From: Zafaria cholistanensis
GTDB taxonomy: Bacteria > Actinomycetota > Actinomycetes > Actinomycetales > Micrococcaceae
Length of the DNA stretch: 64,000 nt
Direction: 5' to 3'
NCBI RefSeq assembly: GCF_008580665.1
Contig: NZ_BKDJ01000006.1
Coordinates: forward strand, 128,880-192,879
Shown here: piece by piece, positions 35,875-44,932 of the stretch
Layout of the letters: each line of letters opens with the position of its first letter
Position numbering within the stretch: position 1 is the first letter of the stretch
The notes under the pieces: model-generated
What the model saw: only the letters and a program-made list of their open reading frames with translations
What the model was told of the DNA's origin: nothing
The model's database searches: none
Translations under genes and position numbers: made by a program

Positions 35875-36060
35875 CTACTGTCCGGTGATGTCCTTCGCCG
35901 CGTCCTTGACGTGCTCGCCGGCCTGCTTGATGCCCGCGCCGGCCTGGTCCTTCTGGCCCTCGGCCTGCAGGCTCTCGTTGCCGGTGGCGTCGCCTGTCTT
36001 TTCCTTCGCCTTACCGGCGGCTTCCTCGGCCTTGTTGCTGATCTTGTCTCCGAGTCCCAT
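35875..36060 (-). CDS. CsbD family stress protein
   Basis: A 61-residue hydrophilic, Lys/Glu/Ala-rich protein, [20 protein letters not shown] onward, with the repeated amphipathic helix pattern of CsbD (general stress protein of unknown mechanism, sigma-B controlled in Bacillus). Start ATG 36060 has AGGAGG 8 bases upstream. An open frame continues upstream on this strand but overlaps the selO start and is not used. It lies with hemerythrin and SelO in what looks like a stress block. Confidence 0.9.
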   Translation of the reverse strand: MGLGDKISNKAEEAAGKAKEKTGDATGNESLQAEGQKDQAGAGIKQAGEHVKDAAKDITGQ

Positions 36061-36210
36061 GGTGGGTTCCTCCTCCGATCGTGTGCAGCAGGATGGATGC
36101 TTTCCAACGTACGGACCGGCGTCGTGCCTTGGCAAGGACGGCCGCATAGTCCCAGCACCCGCAGGCCCTCCGGCCAGACAAGTGGCCTCGGCGGCGCGTA
36201 TGCTGAATGG

Positions 36211-37671
36211 ATGGATGCGCCGGCCCAGTCCACCGTGGTCTTTGACAGTCACTTCGCGCGCGAACTGCCGGAGATGGCGATTCCGTGGCGGGCGGAGGAG
36301 TTCCCGGATCCCCGGATGCTGGTGCTGAACGAGCCGTTGGCAACATCCTTGGGCTTCGATCCGGCATTCCTGCGGACCCCCGACGGTTTACTGCTGCTGA
36401 CGGGCCAGCGGCCCCCGCAGGGGTCGGCACCGGTGGCCCAGGCGTATGCGGGACACCAATTCGGCTGGTACTCGCCCCGCTTGGGTGACGGGCGGGCCCT
36501 GTTGCTCGGCGAGGTTGTCGACGGCACCGGCAAGCGCCGCGACATCCACCTCAAAGGTTCCGGGCAGACTCCTTTCGCCCGGGGCGGGGACGGGTTTGCC
36601 GCTATTGGCCCCATGCTCCGCGAATACATCGTCAGCGAGGCGATGCACGCCCTCGGCGTGCCCACGACGCGGTCCCTGGCCGTCGTCGCGACGGGACAGT
36701 CCGTCTCCCGAGAGACCCTGCTCCCGGGCGCGGTGCTGGTGCGGGTGGCCAGCAGCCACCTGCGCGTGGGCAGTTTCCAGTACGCCCGGGCCACGGGCAA
36801 CGCCGACCTCCTGCGCCGCCTGGCGGACCATGCCATCGCCCGCGACCATCCCGCCGCCGCGCAGGCCGAGAACCCCCATCTGGCACTGTTCCAGTCGGTG
36901 GTGTCGGCCCAGGCATCGCTGATCGCGCAATGGATGCTCGTGGGATTCGTCCACGGGGTGATGAACACGGACAACATGACCGTGTCCGGCGAGACTATCG
37001 ACTACGGTCCCTGCGCCTTCATGGACGCCTTCAATCCTTCCGCGGTGTACAGCTCGATCGATGAGACGGGCCGGTACGCCTACGGCAACCAGCCGCTGGT
37101 GGCGGAGTGGAACCTCGCCCGGTTCGCCGAGGCCCTCCTGCCCCTTTTCGACCCCGACGAGGACCGGGCGGTCGCGCTGGCACAGGAATCATTGGGGGCC
37201 TTCTACCCGCAGTACAGCGCGGCGTGGCTGGCCGGCATGAAGGCCAAGCTCGGACTGCCGGGCCTTGAGGATTCCGCCGCGTCTTCGCTGGCCAAGGAGC
37301 TGACCGGCCTCCTGCAGGCCGCGGGGGCCGACTACACCTCGTTCTTCCGCGCACTCGGCCGGGCCGCCGGCGGCGACGACGCTCCGGTCATCGCGTTTTT
37401 CCAGGACCCCCAGCCCCTGCGGGAGTGGCTGGGGCGCTGGCGGGCGCTGGCTCCCGACGCCCGGGCCATGGAGAGGACCAACCCGGCCTACATCCCCCGC
37501 AACCACCTCGTCGAGGAGGCGCTGGCCGCCGCCGCGGCGGGGGACCTGGACCCCCTGCGCCGCCTGCTGGGAGCCGTCACGGCCCCCTATGACGAACGGC
37601 CGGGCCTGGAGCGCTACGCCGCCCCCGCGCCCGAGGACTTCGGAACGTACCGCACCTTCTGCGGCACCTGA
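36211..37671 (+). CDS. selO: Protein adenylyltransferase SelO (YdiU)
   Basis: A 486-residue pseudokinase-fold enzyme that transfers AMP from ATP to Ser/Thr/Tyr of target proteins, linked to redox homeostasis. Family stretches are complete: [98 protein letters not shown] and [15 protein letters not shown]. It ends TFCGT, the Cys being where selenocysteine stands in eukaryotic SelO; here it is an ordinary TGC codon. ATG 36211 was chosen; TATGCT 10 bases upstream looks like the -10 of a nearly leaderless message. It diverges from the CsbD gene. Confidence 0.95.
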   Translation: MDAPAQSTVVFDSHFARELPEMAIPWRAEEFPDPRMLVLNEPLATSLGFDPAFLRTPDGLLLLTGQRPPQGSAPVAQAYAGHQFGWYSPRLGDGRALLLGEVVDGTGKRRDIHLKGSGQTPFARGGDGFAAIGPMLREYIVSEAMHALGVPTTRSLAVVATGQSVSRETLLPGAVLVRVASSHLRVGSFQYARATGNADLLRRLADHAIARDHPAAAQAENPHLALFQSVVSAQASLIAQWMLVGFVHGVMNTDNMTVSGETIDYGPCAFMDAFNPSAVYSSIDETGRYAYGNQPLVAEWNLARFAEALLPLFDPDEDRAVALAQESLGAFYPQYSAAWLAGMKAKLGLPGLEDSAASSLAKELTGLLQAAGADYTSFFRALGRAAGGDDAPVIAFFQDPQPLREWLGRWRALAPDARAMERTNPAYIPRNHLVEEALAAAAAGDLDPLRRLLGAVTAPYDERPGLERYAAPAPEDFGTYRTFCGT

Positions 37672-37729
37672 ACGACCTGAGGCACCTGAACGACGGCGGC
37701 ACCTGAAGGGCGGCGCACCCCCTCGCGGT

Positions 37730-38259
37730 GGTGCACTCCTGGGGGCGGGGGCGTGTTGGGGTGGTTAGGTTCTGGTTGTGCCGTAGATGAATTTTTCGGC
37801 GTGGGCGACGGCTTTTTTGAAGGAGTCGTTGCGCAGGGCGGCCTGCCGGGCGTCTGCGGTGTCGCCGGGTTCGACGTATTGGGTGAAGCCCGGGTGCAGG
37901 ACCCAGATGCCTCCGGTGGGTGGGAGGTAGAAGACGGCGAAGGAGCGGTTTTCCCTCTCGTCCTGCCAGACCGGGACGACGGCGACGGCTGCGCCGGTGT
38001 CCACGTTGATCCATTGGGCCCGGGGCCGGGGCTGGTCCTCGTCGTAGACGCTGGGGTCCAGGAAGGGGGCTGTGCCCGGGCCCCATTTTTCTTCGAATCT
38101 TTCATGGAATACCGGGAAGAGGGTGTCGTCGTACCGGCGCCATCCGGTGTGGCCTTCCCGGTCCTGTCCGCCGAACATGTTGCTGCCTCCTACAGCTGGT
38201 AGCCGCAAAGATGTGCATTGTGTGGGTGCGGATATTTTAGTCCCGCCGCGGCCGGGACG
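37730..38259. repeat. 530-bp direct repeat, copy B
   Basis: Identical to 34552-35081 over its full length as far as can be checked by eye, in the same orientation, with 2648 bases between copies. Copy B ends where the regulatory region of the ABC exporter operon begins. Homologous recombination between the copies would delete or amplify the hemerythrin-CsbD-SelO block. Confidence 0.97.
37765..38178 (-). CDS. Conserved hypothetical protein, duplicated (copy B)
   Basis: Encodes the same 137-residue protein as 34587-35000 with no base difference, the same ribosome site and the same upstream 80 bases, so both copies should be expressed alike. Identity at synonymous and non-coding positions means recent duplication or ongoing gene conversion. 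It is convergent with selO, from whose stop it is 93 bases away. Function unknown. Confidence 0.8.
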   Translation of the reverse strand: MFGGQDREGHTGWRRYDDTLFPVFHERFEEKWGPGTAPFLDPSVYDEDQPRPRAQWINVDTGAAVAVVPVWQDERENRSFAVFYLPPTGGIWVLHPGFTQYVEPGDTADARQAALRNDSFKKAVAHAEKFIYGTTRT

Positions 38260-38272
38260 CACGCGGAAATGG

Positions 38273-38294
38273 ACCCCTAGGGAAGCACCCCTAG
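38273..38294 (+). promoter_or_regulatory. Direct repeat ACCCCTAG upstream of ABC exporter operon
   Basis: ACCCCTAG occurs at 38273-38280 and again at 38287-38294, a 14-bp period, about 80-100 bases before the ABC ATPase start. Followed by TCCCATAGGCGG. Paired direct repeats near a promoter are typical of NarL-type response regulator sites, and such a regulator is encoded in this operon. TAGCGT at about 38363 may be the -10 of a short-leader transcript. Confidence 0.4.
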
Positions 38295-38375
38295 TCCCAT
38301 AGGCGGAGACCCGCCGCGGCAAGATCATCCGCCCGGAGGGCGCCGGCGGAAACCGGCTTCCGTAGCGTTGAAGCC

Positions 38376-39311
38376 ATGATCCAGGCACACTCTCTGGCCA
38401 AGACCTACGGCCCCAAGCGCGCGGTCGACGGCGTCACGTTCACCGTCCAACCCGGCAAGGTCACGGGCTTCCTCGGGCCCAACGGCGCCGGCAAATCCAC
38501 CACCCTGCGGATGGCCATGGGCCTTGACCGCCCCACCTCCGGAACCATCACCGTCAACGGCAAGGCACTCGCCGGGCACCGGGCCCCGCTGCGGGAGGTT
38601 GGGGCGCTGCTCGAGGCCAAGTCCGTCCACAAGTCCCGCACCGCCCGCGCCCACCTCCTGGCGCTGGCGTCCACCCACGGCATTGGCCGGGCCCGTGTCG
38701 ACGAGGTCATCGGCATCACCGGCCTTGGCACCGTCGCCGGCAGGAAGGTCGGCGGGTTCTCCCTGGGCATGGGCCAGCGCCTCGGCATCGCGGCCGCCCT
38801 GCTGGGGGATCCCCAGACCCTGATCCTGGATGAACCAGTCAACGGCCTGGATCCCGAAGGCGTGCTGTGGGTGCGCAACCTCGCCCGGGGCCTCGCCGCC
38901 GAGGGCCGCACCGTGTTCCTGTCCTCGCACCTGATGAGCGAGATGGCGCAGACCGCGGACCACCTGATCGTCATCGGCCGGGGCAGTATCCTTGCCGACG
39001 CGCCGATCGCGGAGATCCTTGCCGCCCGGAACCGCATCCGCACGCTGGTGCGCACCGAACAGCCCGCCGAGCTGATGAACGCCCTCGCGGCCCCCGGCGT
39101 GACCCTCACCCGGCTGGACGCCGAGACATTCGAGGTGCTCGGCGCGGACGCGCGGACCATCGCCCGGCGCGCGCTGGAGCGGCAGGTCCTCCTCCACGAA
39201 CTCACCCCGCTGCAGGCGTCCCTCGAAGAGGCGTACCTGGAGCTGACCAAGGACGACGTCGAGTACCAGTCGAGCGTCGGGGCTGTCCCCGGTGCCGGAA
39301 AGCAGGCATGA
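38376..39311 (+). CDS. ABC exporter ATPase
   Basis: A 311-residue ATPase of the drug/antibiotic exporter type. Walker A GFLGPNGAGKSTTLRM, signature FSLGMGQRLGIAAALL (LSLGMGQR-type, as in BcrA and related exporters), Walker B LILDEPVNGLDPEGV and switch SSHLMSEMAQTADHLIVI. The C-terminal 80 residues (LVRTEQPAELMNAL, LEEAYLELT) form the usual regulatory domain. Its stop overlaps the permease start (ATGA). The operon continues with a sensor kinase and a response regulator, as in self-regulated antimicrobial-peptide or lantibiotic resistance exporters; the substrate is unknown. Confidence 0.92.
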   Translation: MIQAHSLAKTYGPKRAVDGVTFTVQPGKVTGFLGPNGAGKSTTLRMAMGLDRPTSGTITVNGKALAGHRAPLREVGALLEAKSVHKSRTARAHLLALASTHGIGRARVDEVIGITGLGTVAGRKVGGFSLGMGQRLGIAAALLGDPQTLILDEPVNGLDPEGVLWVRNLARGLAAEGRTVFLSSHLMSEMAQTADHLIVIGRGSILADAPIAEILAARNRIRTLVRTEQPAELMNALAAPGVTLTRLDAETFEVLGADARTIARRALERQVLLHELTPLQASLEEAYLELTKDDVEYQSSVGAVPGAGKQA

Positions 39312-40180
39312 CCATGGCAACGCAACAGACCGCGGCCCAGCTCCGGCACGACGACGGCCGGTACGGCGACGGCCGGAGCGGCGGCGGGCACGTCACCTTC
39401 GGGCGTGTGCTGCGCTCGGAAATCATCAAGTTCCGCAGCCTCCTCTCCACCCTGGTCCTGGTGCTGGCTACCGTGGCCGTGCTGGTCGGCTTCGGCGCCC
39501 TCGGCGCCTGGGGCGTCGGCTCGGCGCTGGAGGCCACGGGTCCGGAGGCCTTCATGGCCGAAGGGGGCCCGGACCGCATTGCCAACACGCTCGCCGGCAG
39601 CGGCGTCACCTTCGCCCAGCTGATCATCGGCTCCCTGGCCGTGCTGGTCATCAGCTCCGAATTCGCCACCGGCTCCGCACGCTCCACCTTCGCCGCGGTT
39701 CCGAAGCGCTACCCCGTGTTCCTCGCCAAGGTGCTCCTGGTCGCCGTCGTGTCCTTCGTGGTTTCGGCCGGCTCCATGCTGCTCACCGCCATGGTGATCA
39801 ACCCGATCGTGGAGCACTACGGACTGGAGCAGGACACCGGCTCCGGGGATTTCCAGCGCATGCTCTGGATCGGTTCCCTGTACGTCACCGCCGTCGCGCT
39901 GAGCGGCTTCGCGCTCGGAGCACTGCTGCGCAACTCCGCCGGCGCCATCGTCTCCCTCGCCGGGCTGTTCTTCGTGCTGCCGGTCGCCTGCCAGCTGATC
40001 CCGGGCGAATTCGTCGCTGACCTGCGCCGGTTCCTGCCCTCCGAGGCAGCCAGCCAGCTGATCACCGGCTCCACCGGGCCGGAGACACTGGAACTGTGGC
40101 AGTCCTGGGTGGTCCTCGGGGCGTGGGTGGTTGTCCCGCTGGCGCTGGCCGGTACCGTGCTGCAGCGCCGGGACGTTTAG
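39308..40180 (+). CDS. ABC exporter permease
   Basis: A 290-residue membrane protein with about six helices, starting with a 30-residue hydrophilic segment and then [29 protein letters not shown], the typical opening of ABC-2 exporter permeases. [25 protein letters not shown] and [22 protein letters not shown] are also characteristic. ATG 39308 overlaps the ATPase stop by 4 bases; ATG 39314 is an alternative. It pairs with the preceding ATPase. Confidence 0.9.
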   Translation: MTMATQQTAAQLRHDDGRYGDGRSGGGHVTFGRVLRSEIIKFRSLLSTLVLVLATVAVLVGFGALGAWGVGSALEATGPEAFMAEGGPDRIANTLAGSGVTFAQLIIGSLAVLVISSEFATGSARSTFAAVPKRYPVFLAKVLLVAVVSFVVSAGSMLLTAMVINPIVEHYGLEQDTGSGDFQRMLWIGSLYVTAVALSGFALGALLRNSAGAIVSLAGLFFVLPVACQLIPGEFVADLRRFLPSEAASQLITGSTGPETLELWQSWVVLGAWVVVPLALAGTVLQRRDV

Positions 40181-40322
40181 TCCCGAACCTTCCCGGCCAC
40201 CAGCCCTCCAGTCCCGGGTGGGTCGGCGGAACGAACGGCCGCCGCCCCGCCCGGAACACCCCTTCTACCGTGCTCTTCCCCTGCTCCCTTCCACCCCGGC
40301 CGCCGAAAGCTAAGCTCAGACC

Positions 40323-41774
40323 ATGACCCCAGCCCCGCAGCAGGAGACGCCGGAGATCCCCGACGTCTCCTTCGCCGAGCTGTCGGCGCAGCGGCAGGGA
40401 CCGCTGCGCCGCTTCATGCGCGGGCGCCCGATCGCCGTGGATGCCGCCGTCTGCCTGCTCTACCTGCTCCTCTCCGCGGCGGGACCCGTGCAGGGGCTGC
40501 AGCGCGGGGACTGGATCCCCGCGTCCCTGACGCTGGCAGCGGCCGGCCTGCTGTTCCTGCGCCGGCGCTACCCGATGGCGGTCCTGGCCGGCGTCGCGGT
40601 GCTGGAAACCGCGGCCATGGCGGCCCAACCGCTGGATTCCAAGAACGGCGTGGGCCTGTGGATTGCCCTGTACTCGGCGGCCACCCAGTACTCGGGCAAG
40701 CGCATGTTCATGCTGGCCGGGCTCATCAGCGGGGTCCAGACCCTGGCGATGGCCGTCGTCCTGCCCTCGGCGGCCCTGCACCCGCTGCCGGGCCAGGAGC
40801 TGGCCGCCGCCACGATTGCCGAGGACCCGGCGATCGTGTGGCTGGGGGCGGCCCTGATGGCGGCGCTGAACCTCGGCGCCGTGGCCCTGGGTGCCTGGGT
40901 GCGCAACAGCCGGCTGCACGAGGCCGAACTGGCCAACTGGGCCAACCGGGTCCGCACCCTGGCCCAGGCCTCCGAACGGAACCGGATTGCCCGCGAGATG
41001 CACGACGTCGTGGCCCACTCGCTCTCGGTGATGGTGGCGCTCTCCGACGGCGCCGCCGTCGTCATCAAGCGCGACCCCGAACGTGCCGCCGAGGTGCTGC
41101 GCGAGCTCTCCTCCACCGGACGCGGCGCGCTCGCGGACATGCGCCGCGTGATCGGTGTCCTGCGGGCCGGACCCGACGCGCCGCTGCAGCCGCAGCCGGC
41201 GGCCGGGTCGCTGAAGGAGATGCTGGACGGCTTCCGCGTCGCCGGGGTGCCGCTGAAGTTCGGACGCACCGGCCCGGACCTGCCGGAGGACGCCAGCTTC
41301 CAGCTCACCGTCTACCGCATCATCCAGGAAAGCCTGACCAACGTGCTGCGCTACGGCCGCGGGGTGAGCCGGGTCGAGGTGCTCATCGCCCGCGACGGGG
41401 ACACCGTGCGGATCAGGGTCGCGGACAATGGCCAGCTGGCCGGAGCGGCGCGGGAGGCCGTGGGCAGCGGACAGGGCCTGCGCGGGATCGCCGAGCGGGC
41501 CGCCATCTTCGGCGGCTCCTCCTACGCCGGGCCCGGCCCGCAGGGGGGCTGGGTGGTGCACGTGATCCTGACCGTCCCGGAGGACCCGGACCCGGGTCCG
41601 GCCGGCGGCACCACGGCCGCGGGCCCCGCCAGCACCGGACCCGCGCGCGTCAGCACCGGCATCCCGCCCGACAGCACACGCACCACCGCCACAGGCACGA
41701 ACGCTCCAGGCACGAACGCCACCAACACAACCACAAGGGGGGAGGTCCGGCATGGACCACGCAACGACGTCTAG
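40323..41774 (+). CDS. Sensor histidine kinase, NarL/DesK type
   Basis: A 483-residue membrane kinase. An N-terminal region with four to five helices (about residues 40-200) is followed by the HisKA_3 dimerisation helix with the phosphorylated His in [20 protein letters not shown], and an HATPase domain with [16 protein letters not shown] (N box), VRIRVADNG (G1) and [16 protein letters not shown] (G2). The C-terminal 60 residues are Thr/Pro/Ala-rich, low-complexity and overlap the response regulator gene by 23 bases. TAAGCT just upstream of ATG 40323 suggests a leaderless start. The partner regulator is next. Confidence 0.93.
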   Translation: MTPAPQQETPEIPDVSFAELSAQRQGPLRRFMRGRPIAVDAAVCLLYLLLSAAGPVQGLQRGDWIPASLTLAAAGLLFLRRRYPMAVLAGVAVLETAAMAAQPLDSKNGVGLWIALYSAATQYSGKRMFMLAGLISGVQTLAMAVVLPSAALHPLPGQELAAATIAEDPAIVWLGAALMAALNLGAVALGAWVRNSRLHEAELANWANRVRTLAQASERNRIAREMHDVVAHSLSVMVALSDGAAVVIKRDPERAAEVLRELSSTGRGALADMRRVIGVLRAGPDAPLQPQPAAGSLKEMLDGFRVAGVPLKFGRTGPDLPEDASFQLTVYRIIQESLTNVLRYGRGVSRVEVLIARDGDTVRIRVADNGQLAGAAREAVGSGQGLRGIAERAAIFGGSSYAGPGPQGGWVVHVILTVPEDPDPGPAGGTTAAGPASTGPARVSTGIPPDSTRTTATGTNAPGTNATNTTTRGEVRHGPRNDV

Positions 41775-42492
41775 CGGCCCGGTCGCCGAACGGGATCCGG
41801 GGGCACCCATCAGCGTGCTGCTGGTCGATGACCAGCCGCTGCTGCGCATGGGGTTCCGGCTGATCCTTGAGGGCGAACCGGACCTGCGGATCGTCGGGGA
41901 GGCCTCCGACGGCCGCGAAGGCGTGGCTGAGGCCGCCCGACTGCAGCCCGACGTCGTGCTGATGGACGTGCGGATGCCGGCGATGGACGGCATCGAGGCC
42001 ACCCGGCGCATCGCCGCGGCCGGAGGGTCTTCGCGGATCATCATCCTGACCACCTTCGACCTCGACGAGTATGCGTTCGCCGGGCTGCAGGCCGGCGCCT
42101 CCGCCTTCCTGCTCAAGGACGTCGCCCCGGAGGAGCTGGTCCAGGCGGTGCGCCTGGTGGCCAGCGGCGACGCCGTCGTCGCCCCGCGCGTGACCCAGCG
42201 CCTGCTGGAGACCTACGTCCGCGGCGCCGGCGCCGCGCGGCCCCAGCCGCCCGCCCCGGAGCGGGATCCGCTGCTGGAGGACCTGACCCCGCGCGAGCTT
42301 GAGGTCCTGGGCGCGATGGCCGAGGGCCTGTCCAACGCGGAGATCGCCCACCGCTTCTTCCTCTCGGAGGCGACCGTCAAGACGCACGTGCGCCGGATCC
42401 TGACCAAGCTGCACCTGCGGGACAGGGTTCAGGCGGTGGTCTACTCCTACGAAACCGGACTGGTGGTTCCCAGCCAGGGACTGGACTTTTGA
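41752..42492 (+). CDS. NarL/LuxR family response regulator
   Basis: A 246-residue regulator. The receiver domain (residues 20-140) has the acidic pair in [14 protein letters not shown], the phospho-acceptor Asp in [31 protein letters not shown] and the Lys in [16 protein letters not shown] Pro/Ala linker leads to the LuxR helix-turn-helix, [20 protein letters not shown] to [19 protein letters not shown]. Coupled to the kinase gene by a 23-base overlap. Likely controls the upstream ABC exporter, where a paired direct repeat lies before the operon. Confidence 0.95.
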   Translation: MDHATTSSGPVAERDPGAPISVLLVDDQPLLRMGFRLILEGEPDLRIVGEASDGREGVAEAARLQPDVVLMDVRMPAMDGIEATRRIAAAGGSSRIIILTTFDLDEYAFAGLQAGASAFLLKDVAPEELVQAVRLVASGDAVVAPRVTQRLLETYVRGAGAARPQPPAPERDPLLEDLTPRELEVLGAMAEGLSNAEIAHRFFLSEATVKTHVRRILTKLHLRDRVQAVVYSYETGLVVPSQGLDF

Positions 42493-42497
42493 GCCCC

Positions 42498-42662
42498 ATG
42501 AACATCGAATTCCTCCGCAACCCGTGGTTCATGGTGGCCGTGCTGCTGCTCTCCGGCGGCACGTTCCTGGTGGCGGTGCTCGGAGCGTCCACGGCGGGCT
42601 GGAGTAGCATCGTGCTGGGCGTGGGGATGTTCCTCTTTGCCCGCTACCGGCAGGGCGTCTAG
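42498..42662 (+). CDS. Small two-helix membrane protein
   Basis: A 54-residue open frame 5 bases after the response regulator stop: MNIEFLRNPWFMVAVLLLSG, then about 15 further residues of hydrophobic segment, a short GASTAGWSS turn and a second helix ending ARYRQGV. The composition and position argue that it is real: two clean hydrophobic stretches, positive C-terminus, and tight spacing in an operon. The ribosome site is weak. Function unknown; it might be an accessory subunit of the exporter or sensor. Confidence 0.55.
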   Translation: MNIEFLRNPWFMVAVLLLSGGTFLVAVLGASTAGWSSIVLGVGMFLFARYRQGV

Positions 42663-42715
42663 CCGCGCGCTGGACCGGCACCGAAGCAACCGGACCGACG
42701 GGAAGGGCACCGACG

Positions 42716-44095
42716 ATGGCCCCCAGCAGCACCGCGCAGGAGAACACCGCCGCACCGGACGGTGCTGTTCCGGACCAAGCGGCTGCCCCGGACGGTGCTG
42801 TCCCGGACCAAGCAGTTGTCCCGGACCATGCGGCCGGGCACCTCGCCGACCTGGGCGCCTTCGTGGCCGCCTCCCCGTCCAGCTTCCATGCCGCCGCCGA
42901 GGCCGCCCGGCGCCTGGACGCGGCCGGGTTCGTGGGCCTGGCCGAGGCGGACCCCTGGCCGGGCGGTCCCGGGTCCTACTATGCGGTGCGCGACGGCGCG
43001 ATCATCGCCTGGGTGGTCCCCGACGGCGCCGGTGCCGCCACCGGATTCCACATTGTCGGCTCCCACACCGACTCCCCCTCCTTCAAGCTCAAGCCCAAGT
43101 CCACCACCGGCCGCCACGGCTGGCTGCAGGCCGGCGTCGAAATCTATGGCGGACCGCTGCTGAACTCGTGGCTGGACCGCGAGCTGCTGCTCGCGGGGCG
43201 GATTGTCCTGCTGGACGGGTCCGAGCACCTGGTGCGCACCGGCCCGCTCCTGCGTTTCCCGCAGCTGGCCATCCACCTGGACCGCTCGGTCAACGAGGGG
43301 CTGACGCTGGACCGGCAGCAGCACATGAACCCGGTGTGGGGGACCGGGGACCCGGCGCAGGCGGACCTGCTGGCGCTGCTGGCCCGGGCCGCGGGGGTGG
43401 ACCCGGCCCGGGTGGGCGGGTACGACGTCGTGGCCGCCGATGCCCAGCCGGCGGCGGTCTTCGGCGGGGACGGGGAATTCTTTGCCTCCGGCCGGCTGGA
43501 CAACCTCTCCTCCGTGCACGCGTCCCTGGCGGCGCTGATCGGGCATGCGGCCTCGCCCGCAGGCGGGCACATCGCGGTGCTGGCGGCCTTCGACCACGAG
43601 GAAATCGGCTCCGCCACCCGCTCCGGTGCCTCGGGGCCGTTCCTGCAGGAGGTCCTCGAGCGCATTTCCGCCGGTCTCGGCGCCGGCCTGGAGGACCGTG
43701 CCCGCGGATATGCGGACTCGGTGTGCGTCTCCGCGGACGCCGGGCACGCCGTCCATCCGAACTACCCCGAGCGCCACGACCCGGCCAACCGGCCGCTGGT
43801 GGGGGCCGGCCCGCTGCTGAAGATCAACGCGAACCAGCGCTACGCCACGGATGCGGTCGGTGCGGCACTGTGGGCGCGCCTGTGCGCCGAGGCGCAGGTG
43901 CCTTACCAGGAGTTCGTGTCCAATAACGCCATGCCGTGCGGCTCCACGATCGGACCGCTGACCGCGACCCGGCTGGGCATCCGCACCGTGGACGTGGGCA
44001 TTCCGCTGCTGTCGATGCATTCGGCCCGCGAGATGTGCGGGGCCGAGGATCCGCACCGGCTCGCCCGCGTGGCCCGGGCGTTCTTCGCCGCCTGA
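42716..44095 (+). CDS. M18 family aspartyl aminopeptidase
   Basis: A 459-residue dinuclear zinc peptidase that removes N-terminal acidic residues. Zinc and catalytic motifs: HIVGSHTDSPSFKLKP (His, Asp), AAFDHEEIGSATRSGA (Glu-Glu), VSADAGHAVHPNY (Asp) and C-terminal SMHSAREMCGAEDP (His). The first 35 residues are an unusual Pro/Ala/Asp-rich extension with a perfect 11-residue repeat (AAPDGAVPDQA twice, then VVPDHA), coded by a 33-bp tandem repeat at 42752-42817; the peptidase fold begins at HLADLGAFVAASPSSFH. A shorter start is possible but no internal ATG with a ribosome site was found. Confidence 0.92.
   Translation: MAPSSTAQENTAAPDGAVPDQAAAPDGAVPDQAVVPDHAAGHLADLGAFVAASPSSFHAAAEAARRLDAAGFVGLAEADPWPGGPGSYYAVRDGAIIAWVVPDGAGAATGFHIVGSHTDSPSFKLKPKSTTGRHGWLQAGVEIYGGPLLNSWLDRELLLAGRIVLLDGSEHLVRTGPLLRFPQLAIHLDRSVNEGLTLDRQQHMNPVWGTGDPAQADLLALLARAAGVDPARVGGYDVVAADAQPAAVFGGDGEFFASGRLDNLSSVHASLAALIGHAASPAGGHIAVLAAFDHEEIGSATRSGASGPFLQEVLERISAGLGAGLEDRARGYADSVCVSADAGHAVHPNYPERHDPANRPLVGAGPLLKINANQRYATDAVGAALWARLCAEAQVPYQEFVSNNAMPCGSTIGPLTATRLGIRTVDVGIPLLSMHSAREMCGAEDPHRLARVARAFFAA
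42752..42817. repeat. 33-bp tandem repeat in the aminopeptidase N-terminus
   Basis: Two nearly identical 33-bp units plus a partial third, in frame, encode the repeated peptide AAPDGAVPDQA at the start of the M18 aminopeptidase. The units differ by a few synonymous or near-synonymous bases. Confidence 0.8.
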
Positions 44096-44259
44096 GACGG
44101 CGCCCCGGCCGCGCTGTCCCGGATTTGGTGGAAAAGGCGGCCCGCTTCCGCCGGGACCCGGGACAGCGTGCGCTGCGGGGGCGGATTCTTCGCAAGCGCC
44201 GCCCGCGGGGGCATCATGGTGGGTGGAGACCGGCACGGACCCGAAGGGCGGTGGCGAAC

Positions 44260-44865
44260 ATGGCGGAAGCGGCCTTTGCCTTCAAACCCACGCTGCAGGG
44301 CGAACGGACCCTGCTGCGCCCGTTCCAGTCCCAGGACATCGAGGCCATGGGACCCATCCTGGCCGACCCCGAGGTCCTGCACCTGACCGGAAGCGTGCAC
44401 GCCTCGGCCGAACTGGTGGGCCGTCCCACCGCCCTGGACGCCAAGACGCGCCATTGGTACCGGACCCGTGCGGACCAGCCGGACCGGATGGACCTGGCTG
44501 TCGTGGACCCTGGGACCGGCGAATGCGTGGGGGAGATTGTCCTCAACAACTGGGAGCCGGGCAACCAGACGTGCAGCCTGCGCATCCTCCTTGGCCCCCG
44601 CGGCCGCGGCCGCGGCTTGGGCACCGAGGCCATCCGGCTGCTGCTGGACTACGCGTTCGCCCAGACGGACCTGTTCCGGATCGAGCTCGAGGTCTACTCG
44701 TTCAACACCCGCGCCCTGCGTGTCTACGAGCGGGTGGGATTCATCCCCGAGGGACGCCGCCGCGCCGCGCACGTCTTCGATGGCGTCCGCTTCGACGCGA
44801 TCACCATGTCGGTGCTGCTGCCGGACTGGATGGAAGGGACCGCCCCGGCGGACCCGCTGCCGTGA
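44260..44865 (+). CDS. GNAT family N-acetyltransferase, RimJ/RimL-like
   Basis: A 201-residue acetyl-CoA-dependent acetyltransferase. Motifs are RTLLRPFQSQDIEAM near the start, VGEIVLNNWEPGNQTCSLRI, the acetyl-CoA loop LGPRGRGRGLGTEAIRLLLD (the RGxGLG/A type) and NTRALRVYERVGFIPEGRRR. This is the RimJ/RimL subfamily that modifies protein N-termini or small amines; the substrate here is unknown. ATG 44260 was chosen; GTG 44251 in frame with GAAGGG upstream is possible and would add three residues. Confidence 0.88.
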   Translation: MAEAAFAFKPTLQGERTLLRPFQSQDIEAMGPILADPEVLHLTGSVHASAELVGRPTALDAKTRHWYRTRADQPDRMDLAVVDPGTGECVGEIVLNNWEPGNQTCSLRILLGPRGRGRGLGTEAIRLLLDYAFAQTDLFRIELEVYSFNTRALRVYERVGFIPEGRRRAAHVFDGVRFDAITMSVLLPDWMEGTAPADPLP

Positions 44866-44932
44866 GCGCATCCCGGCGCCCGGCCCCCTGCATGCCACCG
44901 CCCGTTCACCCTGCCGTGGTGAAGTGGGCACC

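Noticed and set aside
34552..38259. Composite transposon or IS pair
   Set aside because: The 530-bp repeats have no transposase, no terminal inverted repeats and no visible target-site duplication; the gene inside is a 137-residue hypothetical protein.
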